In this document: positions 1-11,024 of the stretch, piece by piece
Layout of the letters: the number at the start of each line of letters is the position of its first letter
How positions within the stretch are numbered: the stretch's first letter is position 1
Assembly: GCF_910592395.1 (NCBI RefSeq)
Contig: NC_088315.1
Span: 17,159,808 to 17,223,807, forward strand
Length of the DNA stretch: 64,000 nucleotides
DNA from: Lineus longissimus
Taxonomy: Eukaryota > Nemertea > Pilidiophora > Heteronemertea > Lineidae
Direction of reading: 5' to 3'
Translations under genes and position numbers: made by a program
The notes under the pieces: model-generated
Told to the model about the DNA's origin: nothing
The model's database searches: none
Seen by the model: the letters and a program-made list of their open reading frames with translations, nothing else

Positions 1-1899
1 CTGTTTTGATTGTGATGAACATACATGACATTAATCAAATCAAATCAATAAAAATGAGGGTGTTTGTAGTGGGTATTGGAAAACTATGGATTACAAAACT
101 ATGGATTGGACTAGGAAACACTAGACTGACAGTCATCGCTCTCTACCTTTGTGCTGCCAACATTATGATTTCCAAGTGGGAATTGGGAGCTCAGAATGTG
201 TGCTAATGTTGGTTGTTGGGGTGTAGTTCCTTGGGCAAGGCACTTGGCAGAAAGGTCACGAAATGTGAGATGTGGGTCGGCCTTTGGCTAGACAAGGGAC
301 AAGAATGTACTTGCATGTTAAAAGTTATAAAAGAACTGGAGGGGGACAAATTGGCAGCCATATTGGATTTTGGCATTACGAAATCATTTCTCAGGCATAC
401 TCGATTGTGCTATTAGGCTGGGTTCACATAGAACTATACTATTCGGGTATTCGGTGCACGTTTTGCCAGGGCACGCGGGTACCTGAAATCGAACAAGGAA
501 AATTCACAATACCGGGTCACATAAGAGGGCACTATTCGAAAAGGTCGTATACCTGCGTATAGTATAGTATAGTGGGAATCGTGCGCGTTCGATTTTCGTG
601 AAGCGTATACCACCCTGTTCAGAAGTGACCAGAGGAATTGGTAAGAACATGCATTTTAATGTTATCTATCACAATTATTAAACGATTTATTGCATACTAT
701 AGGATAAGTTAGAAACAATAGTACTCATTTTTACTCATTTTATTGCAATTTCTAAGTACAGGCCTTCATTACATGTTTTATTACTAATCAACTAAATGAT
801 TCTTTTAATTAGCATATAGCGAACTTGTTTCTTTCTTTGGTCTTTGTGCCTGGTCAGCTTCATCCTCGGCTAAGAGGAGAAGAGCCAAATCTTCTTCGTC
901 TGAACTGTCCATCTGATCGGCGCCAAAAGACGGAATACCGCACGCATGCTACCCTATGTGACTCGCCGTGCCCGTATAGCGTATAGCGAATACCGAATAG
1001 CGTATATCGAATAGCGTATACCGAATACCGTATAGTTCTATGTGAACCCAGCCTTATGGGGTCCGTATCTTTGTTCACAGAGTTCTTGTTCCCCTAATTG
1101 TATTGGCAGTTCTCTGCATGTATATGTTGCGCCCAGCAAGTCACGTGGTCACTCGGTTACTAGAATGTCTTCAAATGATGCACAACGAACATGTGGCTAG
1201 TTCAATCATGCAGCACCTGCCATTCCGATTGGATCCCATGTGGAGGGAGATTCTGCAACCTCTTCTGGCTCCATGATAATCCTGACTGTTTCATCATGAG
1301 AACCGATTGGTTATTTGGAAATGAGCTGGGACAGGGCACCAGTTTATTAGTTCCAGGCGGTTGATAGTGGTGATTGCAGTCCATAATTTCCCTGTCCAAT
1401 GCATAGTTTTGTAATACCTGTTTATAGTGCCAGTGTCCACTCAAGTGATCAGTGACAGTTTACATTATACCAAGCAAAGAGATAGGTTTTTAAATGACCC
1501 ACGAAGACAGTCGGTTCCACAGCTTGGGAGCGACGGAAAAAAGGTCCGGTCTCCAAAGGCCACCAACCTAGCCATTTGTTGGTCGAAAAACAAACCATCT
1601 GAAGACCTTAAAGTGCGATCGGGTTGCTTAACCTCCAAATGTTCCCTTAAATACAGTGGCGCCGTCCCCATCATGCATTAGTGGCCCAGCAAAAGAATTT
1701 AAATTCAGTGCGTTTCTTTAGGCGCAACCTGTGTAAATTGCTTAAGACTGGCGAAATGTGATCCGACCTACCGATACCTGAATTTTGCCTGTGCAACATA
1801 CGTAAATCGTCTGAACAACAAACAATGATCACGTCGTCGCTCTAGAGAGAAACAACAAATTCAGTCATGTAACAATATTATGCTTTAGTCCCATTTCAA
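1..1899. repeat. GPCR-unit spacer, copy 1 (interrupted by a MITE at 416-1053)
   Basis: Non-coding flank of receptor copy 1. It recurs almost unchanged at about 3440-4790, and in reverse complement at about 14650-15760. Apparent short reading frames in it are conserved only as DNA: indels shift them between copies, so I do not call genes. The interval 1054-1899 contains the part that lies directly 3' of the receptor gene. Confidence 0.75.
416..1053. mobile_element. Harbinger-type MITE with TTA target duplication
   Basis: The ends are inverted repeats beginning GGCTGGGTTCACATAGAACT at 416 and its reverse complement ending at 1053. The flanking trinucleotide TTA is duplicated (413-415 and 1054-1056), which is the PIF/Harbinger signature. 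The paralogous spacers carry the uninterrupted site with a single TTA (3887-3889, and the inverted copy near 15290). Inside the right end are repeated cgtatagcgaataccg-like units. No transposase is encoded, so it would be mobilised in trans. Confidence 0.85.
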
Positions 1900-2958
1900 C
1901 TATTGTTTGGAGCAACAGAACATGCGATGTATATCTTCCCGGTAAAAAGGCAGTGTCAAGCCATAAATAATGAAGTTTAAACTGAAATTACACAGACTGA
2001 TAACGCTACCAAATCCCGCAGCTCTTACCAGCAGGTTCATAAATTGTGGCGTCGAGTTTGAGTTTGCCATAATAACGTAGAGTAACCATACAAAACCACT
2101 TGGCGTCATTAGTACGATGTATGTTGTGGAAACGACCAAGAGATTCAACAAAATCTTCGTATCGGATGTTCCCTTATGCGATGGCATTGCTTTGGACGTT
2201 GAACGATTACGCGAGCCTTTGAAAATTCCGACGAGAATGGCGATGTTTGCCACAATAATGACGAGGCATGGTATATAGAAATACAAACCCCGATCTACCT
2301 GTGACAGAACTAATTGCATTGTGGTGCCACCTATATAGTAACATATTGTCATGCCGTAATCGAAATAAATATTTTTTAAAATTGGCCCGTGGAGACTTGT
2401 AATGACTGATGTGACGAACAGTACTGCGATGACAGTTACACGTTTACTTGATGTGATGTGGACTCTTTTTAATGGACACCAAACAACTATTACACGCTCT
2501 ATCGAGTAGGCCGCAATTAGCCATGAAGACATGCATCCAGCTATCAAGAAGAGGTAAGTAGATAATTTGCAGGAGAACGTGGAGATTCTCATGATGTCAA
2601 CAGGTGTGTAGTCAACAATGAATTGCAGTCCCTGCTTGGGCCACACGAATATCATATTCCCCAATAAATATGCCGAATCCGAGATAGCCAAGCAGCTTAA
2701 ATACTGTACGCTGGCATCTCGCCTCTTCCTACAGCGTACGAACACAGTGAGAGAGAGTCCGTTACCGAAAAGTCCTAGAAAAACGATGACAATCATGACA
2801 TAGCTTTGAGCGAATTCTAGTAGTTTGTCCAGCAGAGTAAGTGATTTTCTTTTATAAATGTCCGTGATGTGGACGCTATTGGTGTTTGAAGACATCCTCA
2901 TGTTTTTTATCGAATATTTTGGTTCATGTTGTGATTTTTCAAAGTGCTGATAAATCAT
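1900..2958 (-). CDS. Class A (rhodopsin-like) GPCR, intact copy 1
   Basis: Single-exon 352-aa seven-transmembrane receptor, predicted at the plasma membrane and coupled to G proteins; ligand unknown. Visible landmarks: GN in TM1 (N66), LAISD in TM2 (D94), the TM3 cysteine C130 paired with an extracellular-loop cysteine near C206, ER at 154-155 in place of the usual DRY, and NFIIY (328-332) in place of NPxxY. TM6 has TPS around P286 and lacks the usual CWxP. Two cysteines near the C-terminus (348-349) could be palmitoylated. The tail is very short. The N-terminus before TM1 is about 50 residues without an obvious signal peptide; a second methionine lies at M22, so the start is uncertain. It resembles peptide-receptor-type families in general architecture only. 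It belongs to a four-copy cluster and is nearly identical to the copy at 16242-17306. Confidence 0.85.
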   Translation of the reverse strand: MIYQHFEKSQHEPKYSIKNMRMSSNTNSVHITDIYKRKSLTLLDKLLEFAQSYVMIVIVFLGLFGNGLSLTVFVRCRKRRDASVQYLSCLAISDSAYLLGNMIFVWPKQGLQFIVDYTPVDIMRISTFSCKLSTYLFLIAGCMSSWLIAAYSIERVIVVWCPLKRVHITSSKRVTVIAVLFVTSVITSLHGPILKNIYFDYGMTICYYIGGTTMQLVLSQVDRGLYFYIPCLVIIVANIAILVGIFKGSRNRSTSKAMPSHKGTSDTKILLNLLVVSTTYIVLMTPSGFVWLLYVIMANSNSTPQFMNLLVRAAGFGSVISLCNFSLNFIIYGLTLPFYREDIHRMFCCSKQ

Positions 2959-4788
2959 TTACACTTTAAAAACACTTGTCTCCTGAATTGGGCTTCTGTT
3001 TTTTCGCGCTATATTTCTAGGCTATATTGTGAACAATGAAATATTAAGCGTCCTGCCAAAGAACGATATTTGTCGCTGGAACCTGCAGCAATTATCACGG
3101 TGCTGAACAAAAAAGATGCTAGTTCGCGGGTAAAATCCTTGGCCATTGTATCAATAAGACCACACAAGGGTAGTAGCCTGTCCCTAAAAACACTCGCAGT
3201 TGTATACGCATGGGCCAACAGACGAACGTCTCCAACCAAATATCAACTAACAACTAAATTATCTACAGTGATGATAGCTGTCGATCAGTGGTAGTAGACG
3301 TAGCTGTTGACCTGCCTCTTCAATGTGACTCCGTCAGCTGAATGATGTTCGAACTTGGATGAAATTATTTTTAGAGACGCTAAATAAAACCAAATGACTT
3401 TTCAGTGTATGAGACCGAAATAACTGGTTTTGTTCTTTGCTGTTTTGATTGTGATGAACATACATGAAATTAATCAAATCAAGTCAATAAAAATGAGGGT
3501 GTTTATTGTGGGTATTGGAAAACTATGGATTACAAAACTATGGATTGGACTAGGAAACACTAGACTGACAGTCATCGCTCTCCACCGCCTGTGTGCTGCC
3601 AACATTATGATTTCCAAGTGGGAATTGGGAGCTCAGAACGTGTGCTAATGTTGGTTGTTGGGGAATGAATCCTTGGGTATAGCACTTGGCGTGCAGTAGG
3701 GTCACCAAGTGTGAGGTGTAGTTCCTTGGGCAAGGCACTTGGCAGAAAGGTAACGAAATGTGAGATGTGGGAACAAGAATGTACATGTATGTGAAAATTA
3801 TAAAAGAACGGGGGGGGGGGGAAATTGGCAGCCACATTGGATTTTGGCATTACGTAATCATTTCACAGGCATACTCGATTGTGCTATTAAGGGGGTGCAT
3901 ATCTTTGTCTATAGAGTTCTTGTTCCCCTAATTGTAAGGGCAGGGTTCATCATGTATATGTTGCGCCTAGCTAGTTACGTGGTCACTCGGTTACTAGAAT
4001 GTCTTCAAATGATGCACATCGAACGTGTGGCTAGTTCAATCATGCAGCACCTGCCATTCTGATTGGATCCCCTTTTGAGGGAGATTCTGCAACCTTTTCT
4101 GGCTCCATGATACTCCAGTTTCATCATTAATGAGAACCGATGGGTTTTTTGGAAATGATCTGGGACAGGGCACCAGTTCATTAATTCCAGGCGGTGGAGA
4201 GTGATGACTGCAGTCCAGAATTTCCCTGTCCAATGCATAGTTTTGTAATACACGTACCTGTTTATTGTGCCAGTGTCCACTAAAGTGATCAGTGACAGTT
4301 TACATTATACCGAGCAAAGAGATTGGCTTTTAAATGACCCACGAAGACAGGGATGCTGGTCAGTGTCCGCAAACTGATTGACAGTCGGTTTCACAGCTTG
4401 GGAGCGACGGAAAAAGGTCCTGTATCCAAAGGACACCAACCTAGCCATTTGAAGGTCAAAAAACAAACCATCAGAAGACCTTAAATGCGATCGGGTTGCT
4501 TAGCCTCCAAAAGTCCCCCTAAATACAGTGGCGCCGTCCCCATCATGCATTAGTGGCACAGCAAAAAGAATCTAAATTCAGTGCGTTCCTTGAGGCGCAA
4601 CCTGTGTAAATTCTGTAAGACTGGCGAAATGTGATCCGACCTGCCGACACACGGTGGCGGTCAACGCTGAATTTTGCATTTGCAACATACGTTAATCATC
4701 TTAACAACAAACAATGATCTCGTCGTCGCTCTAGAGAGAAAGAATAAATTCTGTCAGGTTGCAATATTATGCTTTAGTCCCATTTCAA
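2959..4788. repeat. GPCR-unit spacer, copy 2
   Basis: Intergenic DNA between receptor copies 1 and 2. Segment 2959-3430 is the 5' flank of copy 1 and matches 15780-16241 inverted. Segment 3440-4788 repeats 1-1890 but lacks the 638 bp MITE. There is a 10-nt G run near 3811-3820. No gene is supported. Confidence 0.7.
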
Positions 4789-5769
4789 CTATTTTTTGGA
4801 GCAACAGAACATGCGATGTATATCTTCTCGGTAAAAAGGCAGTGTCAAGCCATAGATAATGAAGTTTAAACTGAAATTACACATACCGATAACGTCACCA
4901 AATCCCGCAGCTTTTACCAGTAGATTCATAAATTGTGGCGTCGATATTGAGTTTGTCTCAATAACGTAGAGTAACCAAAGAAAAGCACTTGGTGTCATTA
5001 GTACGATGTATGTTGTGGAAACGACCAAGAGATTCCACAAAACCTTCGTATCGGATGTTCCCTTTTGCGATGGCATTGCTTGGGACGTTGAACGTTTTCG
5101 CGAACCTTTGAAAATTCCGACGAGAATGGCGATGTTTGCCGCAATAATGACGATGCATGGTAAATAAAAATACAAACCCCAATCTACCTGTGACAGAACT
5201 AATTGCATTGTGGCGCAACTTATGTAGTGACACATTGTCATGCCGTAATCGAAATAAATATTCAGTAAAATTGCCCGATGGAGACTTGTAATGACTGATG
5301 TGACGAACAGTACTGCGATGACAGTTACACGTTTACGTGATGTGATGTGGACTCTTTTTAATGGGCACCAAACAACTATTACACGCTCTATCGAGTATGC
5401 CGCAATAAGCCATGAAGACATGCATCCAGCTATCAAGAGGAGGTAATAAGATAATTTGCATGAGAACGTGGAGAATCTCATGAGGTCAACTGGCGTGTAG
5501 TCAACAATGAATTGCAGTCCCTGCTGGGGCCACACGAAGATCATATTCCCCAATAAATATGCCGAATCTGAGATAGCCAAGCAGCTTAAATACTGTACGC
5601 TGGCATCTCGCCTCTTCCTACAGCGTATGAACACAGTCAGAGAGAGTCCGTTACCGAAAAGTCCTAGAAAAACGATGATAATCGTGACGTAGCTTTGAGC
5701 GAATTCTAGTGCTTGACGCAAGGGCCCAACGCGCCGCGTAGCGGCAAAAAAGCGAAGCTGGCGAAACAT
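4789..5769 (-). CDS. GPCR copy 2 with transposon-derived N-terminus
   Basis: The reading frame is open for 326 codons and preserves all seven transmembrane segments and the same ER, NFIIY and TM3 cysteine landmarks as the intact copies. Its normal N-terminal codons are displaced by an insertion at 5716. The present frame begins at an ATG inside that element (5767-5769), which adds about 18 foreign codons (start MFRQLRFF) before LEFAQS, just ahead of TM1. The original N-terminal coding piece survives at about 8854-8935. Whether the chimeric frame is transcribed is unknown; the normal promoter and 5' flank are now more than 3 kb away, so it may be a pseudogene. Confidence 0.7.
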   Translation of the reverse strand: MFRQLRFFAATRRVGPLRQALEFAQSYVTIIIVFLGLFGNGLSLTVFIRCRKRRDASVQYLSCLAISDSAYLLGNMIFVWPQQGLQFIVDYTPVDLMRFSTFSCKLSYYLLLIAGCMSSWLIAAYSIERVIVVWCPLKRVHITSRKRVTVIAVLFVTSVITSLHRAILLNIYFDYGMTMCHYISCATMQLVLSQVDWGLYFYLPCIVIIAANIAILVGIFKGSRKRSTSQAMPSQKGTSDTKVLWNLLVVSTTYIVLMTPSAFLWLLYVIETNSISTPQFMNLLVKAAGFGDVIGMCNFSLNFIIYGLTLPFYREDIHRMFCCSKK

Positions 5770-6080
5770 TTATAACGGGTCACCGTCACTTATTATTGGA
5801 CTTATAGCGCATTTACGGGGTTGCAACTATTTTGCTTTATAGTGTCACCAGGAAAGAAAAGCATGCGACCTAACGCCGATCTATTTGTATGAAGTGATAA
5901 TTGGAAGGTATATAGTAGGAAATATCAATAAAATAATCATTCCATGTCGTCTTTTGAGGGCATTTTTGATTGTAAAAAATATATGTGTACGTCACCGTAG
6001 TCTCTGCAATGATAATTTTATCAGAGCAGTCTCGCGCAAGTAGAAGTTCTTTACCTATTAGTTCTTCACTTATTAGTCTC

Positions 6081-6105
6081 AACGTCTGGCGCAAAGCCAG
6101 ACGTT
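6081..6105. repeat. Perfect 10-bp hairpin inside the 3.1 kb element
   Basis: aacgtctggc / gccagacgtt with a 5-nt loop gcaaa. The copy of the element at 35952-36776 has the same hairpin at 36311-36335 with one changed pair. Confidence 0.85.
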
Positions 6106-7049
6106 TTCCATTACGATTTCACTACGATGTTTGACAAGAAGGAGCAGTGCGCGAGATATGCTAATGAGCAGACTTCCCTCGCTTGAGTTTCTGAAGAATG
6201 TTCCATATCGCGCTAAGCTCATCACTACTGATTATGACAGGCATGCAACGGTAGGTATCTGCTCCCCAACTTCCACACTAATACGGTACAATAAGTTACC
6301 ATTTGATGGGAATGGGTCAATGCCCTCACTGTGTATGGAGTCATAGGGATAAGAAGACATTATTCATTAGTGTTGGTACAAGTGATTTTGCCCAAAAAGC
6401 ATGCGCATTCAAAAAACAAAATATGCAAGGTTACGGTATCACGTACATGACCATGACGACGTGCAGAAAGTGCACTGGCCAGTGCATACCCTATGGCTAT
6501 GTACTAGTAAACATGGTAAACATGAACAACATCATTATTCATCGGCAGTTCATTTTACTCCGAGCTTTTCCTGAAACATATAGCCATGATGATTAGGCCT
6601 ACCATGTACCATGACCAATAACAGCACTAGATTATGTAGATGTCAACAAGTTCACATGAACCGTATAATCCCGCATGGCGCATGTGGGGCATGCGTCTAA
6701 ACCAAAGCCCCAAAATCACTTGTTTTGGTCTATTTCACTTGTGTTTCCCCCGTCTCCCAGTCCATAATACATTTACAGTTTACAATCCCCGATCATGGCC
6801 CAACAAAAGGTCATCGGTTGACTAAAGGAACACAACTGTTCAATGGATTTATAGTTGAATGCGATCAAACTACGTCTTTTCAATCGTGGATTGTAAATTT
6901 AACCCCATGGGCCTAAGGAAGGACCTATAACAATACTTTCGACACAGTTATTATTTCCGCTGCCTCCACCATGTTACACACAGTGCTCACTGCTGATTCT
7001 AAAATGCGCCACCTAGTCAAAACAGGACATATGTTCTTCTAGGAATAGA

Positions 7050-7830
7050 TCTCTTTCCAATATTTCGTCATTCCACTATCGTCATCACCTCATCATACTT
7101 TCATTGACATTACAGGCACACATCCACAGAGCACTCTTCAAATCATCTACACAGTGGTTATCCAACTAGGATTATAAAGGTAATTTCTTAGCCCCACACA
7201 GTGGGTTTCAGTCTTGATAAAGGGGCACTATTGCTAGCAGCTAGGTAGGCAAGATAAAGTTAGACGAAGTAGCCGATAGGGGTCTCTCACCCCTCAAAGT
7301 CCGTCACAACTATTCAACTAAGCTTGTACAAGGAATACATGCAGCGCTGACTCTAACAAGACCCAATGGGAATGTCGCACAGTCATCTGTCAAAAACAAG
7401 ACCTATGTTGCAGTATGATCTCTTGCCAATATTTAATAATTGCACTATCGTCATCACCTCATCATACTTCATTGACATTACAGGTACACATTGACATAGA
7501 CCACTGTTGCAGTCAACGACACTGTCGCTTATAGAGGTAATTATCATTATCATACCTCATTAGCATGTGAACCAATCACGTCGCGTCCTTTGCGATCACG
7601 GCAAAGCCTCATGGAATAATGTCTTTCACCGTTGAATAATTTTTCATATTCCATGCCTACAACTTCAATTTCTTCATATTCCATGGCTAGAAGTTCAATA
7701 CTAATATAATATCAAAGATAAAGTTACAAGAAGTCGTCAATAGGGGTCTCTCACCTCTCACTGTATGTCCACACTATTCACGCTTGTACGAGGAATACAT
7801 TCAATGCTGAATCTAACAACACCCAGGGCC
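7050..7830. repeat. Imperfect tandem repeat, about 370-460 bp unit
   Basis: Paired segments: caatattt...cgtcatcacctcatcata at about 7058 and 7428; ataggggtctctcacc at about 7276 and 7740; gaatacat...gctga...ctaacaa at about 7335 and 7791. Unequal spacing shows indels between the units. No coding potential is seen. Confidence 0.7.
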
Positions 7831-8724
7831 CTTACTCTGTATATTAGTCACTGGAAGATGGCCCATTTCACTCCTTGCTTCTACTTCACCTATAGTCTCA
7901 TTGCAAACGCCTCAGTTCTATGATATCACATACACTTTCAGCTGTCATGCAACGCAACAACTGTGCTATCTGCCATCGCACATCAACGAAGAAGTGCAGC
8001 CGCCCACATTCCACCTCACGTCTGTCCGACCAGCTGCAATCCTCGAGGACGCCCCACTGTACCACGATTTCACTACGATGTTTGACAAGAAGGAGCAGTG
8101 CGCGAGATAGTCAAATGAGCACACTTCCCTCGCTTGAGTTTCGGAAGAATGTTCCATATCGCGCTAAGCTGACCACTGCTGACCATGACAGGCGTGCATT
8201 GGACTGGTACAGGTTGGAACTGAACATTGAATATGCTGGTGGTGACGCTTTCTGATGAGAAGTTGGTCGTGACTGATGCAGTATCCTTGGACTTGTCCAC
8301 AGCATCGTTCAATCATTGCTCTCTGTGCTGCCTTGATTCTGTACTTACCCAAATACTAAGACCAAATGCCTGTTGACTGTGCTTTAAGAGAGACTGGCGC
8401 CATGCCTAGAGATATGACTGACCCCTATTGGCAAATTTGTATGACTTTATCTTGCCTACCTAGCTGCTGCCTATAGTCTCCCTTTAACTGCGGAGCACTT
8501 CAAAGTCGATAAAATGCCATGTTCCACCTTTTAATGTGTTCAGACCGCCATTTTCAAAATAATCAAGTCAGGACACTGCCTTCTAGTCTCATAATAAATT
8601 TTGCTTTCCTCAATAATAACATTTCTTCTTCTTCAATGCTTTCATCATTCCAAACTTCTCCTCCTCTGACTTTTACAGGGGTACAGTCATGGCAATCAAA
8701 ACCCAAATACTGAGACCAAATGCC

Positions 8725-8786
8725 TGTTGACTGTGCTTTAAGAGAGACTGGCGCCATGCCTAGTCTCTCTTAAAGCACAGTCAACA
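8725..8786. repeat. Perfect 25-bp-stem hairpin, 12-nt loop
   Basis: Left arm 8725-8749 (tgttgactgtgctttaagag followed by agact) and right arm 8762-8786 are exact reverse complements around ggcgccatgcct. The left arm and loop also occur alone at about 8375-8406. The 36 kb element copy has the hairpin at 36650-36711 with a few mismatches. Confidence 0.9.
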
Positions 8787-8853
8787 GACACCAACCCCCT
8801 CAGACTCAGAAACCACAAACGCCCAACCCTTCCTGCTACCTTAATACTTCTGG

Positions 8854-8935
8854 GTCCACCAGGGTAAGAGATTTTCTTGGATAAATGTCCGTGACGTGGA
8901 TGCTATCAGTGTTTGAAGACATCCTCAGATTTTTG
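8854..8935 (-). pseudogene. Detached N-terminal coding fragment of GPCR copy 2
   Basis: The minus-strand reading starts MSSNTDSIHVTDIY and continues to LTLVD, matching the pre-TM1 region of the intact receptors. It is separated from the rest of copy 2 by the insertion 5716-8853. The 5' flank of the gene (8936-9450) follows. Confidence 0.75.
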
Positions 8936-9630
8936 TTTGTGTTGTGATATTCCAATGTGCTGATAGTTATTGTGAGCAATAGAATATCAAGCGACCTGCC
9001 AACAAGCGACCTGAACCTGCAACAGTTATCACGGTGTTGAACAAAAAAGATGCTAATCAGCTGGTATCCCTTGGTCAGTTGTATCTTGGGTCTAAACTGG
9101 AAAAGGAACGGTAAGACCACGCACACAAGGGCGGATAGTAGCCCGTACATAAAAAGACTCGAAGTTGTATACGCACGAGCTTATAGACTAACGCCTCCAA
9201 CCAAATATCAACTAACAACTAAATTGCCTACAGTGATTTTAGCTGTTGACCAGTTGTATATATACGTAGTAGAAGTAGCTGTTGACCTGCCTCTTCCATG
9301 TAACTCCGTCAGCTGAAAGATGTTCGAAATTATTTTTAGAGACGCTAAGTAAAACTAAATTACTTGTCAGCGTATGGGACCGAAATAACTGGTTTTGTTA
9401 TTTGCTGTTTTGAACGTGATAAACATACATGACATTAATCAAATCAAATCAGTGAGGGTGTTTGTAGTGCCAGTATCCACTATAGTGAACAGTGACAGTT
9501 TATATTATACATGTACCAATCAAAGATATAGGTTTTGTAAGTGACCCGCGAAGACAGGGGTGCTGGTCAGTGTCCGCAAGCTGATCGGCAGTCGGTTTCA
9601 GAGCTTGGGAGCGACGTAAGAAAAGGCTCT
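8936..9630. repeat. 5' flank and spacer of GPCR copy 2
   Basis: Diverged version of the flank at 2959-3450, then spacer like 1420-1560. No gene is seen. Confidence 0.6.
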
Positions 9631-9934
9631 GGCTGGTATTTTAGAATGTTCCTTTAGTCTAAAGGTACACCTTTAGCCTATTGTTCTCATGTAAAGTCAC
9701 CCTTTCGCGATTTTAGAATGAACCTTTCTTTGCATCAAAAAGTTGACCTTTTCTCTCTCCCTTTCGTAAGGTACGCATGGTTTTTAAAATGTTCCTTATC
9801 TAAAAGTTGACCTTTATTTTGGCTAAGGAATTCCTTTATTCCTAAGGTTGGTCGAGACCAACCTTTGAGTCTCCCTTTAGCTTGGTGTAGACTGCCAGCT
9901 CTGTCATTTTGCTCGCGACGTTCAAACTATCAGC

Positions 9935-10987
9935 ATGGGAGACTACATACAGAGGGTCCAGAATATAGAGAGGCTGCAGATTGCTGCTCGCCCACGAATT
10001 CCAAGGATTCGTCACACTATTTATGTGGATCCAGATGTACGAAGGAATGATGAACAATTACGAAAACGTTACCGTTTTGCCAGGGAAGGATTCAGGCAAA
10101 TTCTCGATATGTTTCGCGACGATTTACCCGAGCCAATTGACAATCGTGGAAACCCAATCCCACCGGAAATTCAGGTGAAAGCAGCGCTGCGATTTTATGC
10201 CACAGGAAATTTTCAAATTGTTGCTGGGGATTTGACCGATATTTCCCAACCTTCACTTTCAATAATTGTTGTGAAAGTTTCAAACGCCATCGCAAGGAAA
10301 CGAAAACAGTTCATTAGGATTTCAGAACAGGAGGCTGCAAGAGCCATGCAGCGCAAATTCAAAGATATTGCTGGATTTCCGTACGTAATCAGCTGTGTAG
10401 ATGGTGTCCACGTACAAATTCAACCCCCGCCTGTGGAGAATAAGGAAATATATCGTTGCAGAAAGAGCTTCATGTCATTAAACGTGCAAGGCATTTGTGA
10501 TGCCGACCTCCGTTTCATAAATGTTGTTGCCAGATGGCCAGGTTCCACCCACGACTCGCGCGTCTTCGACAACAGCTTGATTTTCAACAGATTTGAAAAT
10601 AACGAACTATCAGGTTTACTGCTCGGTGATTAGGGATACCCGTGTCGACCATTTTTGATGTCACCTTTCCGCAACCCAGTTGGTCAAGCAGAAATACGCT
10701 ACCATCAGGCACATGTTAGAACCCGTTCAACGGTTGAACGTACATTTGGAATCTGGAAGAAGCGGTTCCCTTGTTTGAAATTCGGGATACGCTGCAAAAT
10801 CTCCACAGCAATGAAGATAATAGTTGCAACCGCTGTCCTGCACAATTTTGCCAGGGAAATAGGGGATACTGACTTTGAGCGTGACGAAGATGACAATGAT
10901 GAGGATGAGCTTCAGCTAACTGACGATGCACTTGGTAATGCAGTGAGACAGACAATTGTACAACAATATTTATCAGTGGTTCACTGA
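9935..10987 (+). pseudogene. Harbinger (HARBI1-like) transposase, one nonsense codon
   Basis: Catalyses cut-and-paste transposition with its Myb-like partner in the nucleus. DDE residues are visible: D in SCVDGVHVQI, D in LLGD just before GYP, and E in STVERTFG. Two open parts (9935-10633 and 10655-10987) are in the same frame, separated by an in-frame TAG at 10631-10633 immediately after LLGD, inside the conserved catalytic motif. Apart from this the frame is open, so inactivation looks recent. The C-terminus is acidic. The start is taken at MGDYIQ. Confidence 0.85.
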
Positions 10988-11024
10988 CAGTACACCTCGC
11001 TGTTCAGATGACATTTACCAGTGG

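Larger units (their letters stand above)
5716..8853. mobile_element. 3.1 kb non-TIR insertion of uncertain class (Helitron-like?)
   Basis: Boundaries come from comparison with the sibling receptors and with a second copy at 35952-36776 that shares both ends: start acgcaagggccc, end taatacttctgg. There are no terminal inverted repeats and no clear target duplication. A ccgc/gcgg mini-hairpin lies about 17 nt inside the left end, there is a 10-bp hairpin at 6081-6105 and a 25-bp perfect hairpin near the right end (8725-8786). Hairpin-near-end without TIRs suggests a non-autonomous Helitron/Helentron, but the canonical TC...CTRR ends are not clear. No protein gene is recognised inside; a roughly 150 bp segment is present twice (about 6112 and 8064). 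Confidence 0.55.

Noticed and set aside
860-1078. Minus-strand frame with repeated RYTL/YSV residues
   Set aside because: It is a translation of the repetitive right end of the MITE; no counterpart in the empty paralogs.
6131-6916. Several 60-100 codon frames in the 3.1 kb element
   Set aside because: Frames are not maintained between the internal duplicates or in the 36 kb copy, and no motif is recognised.
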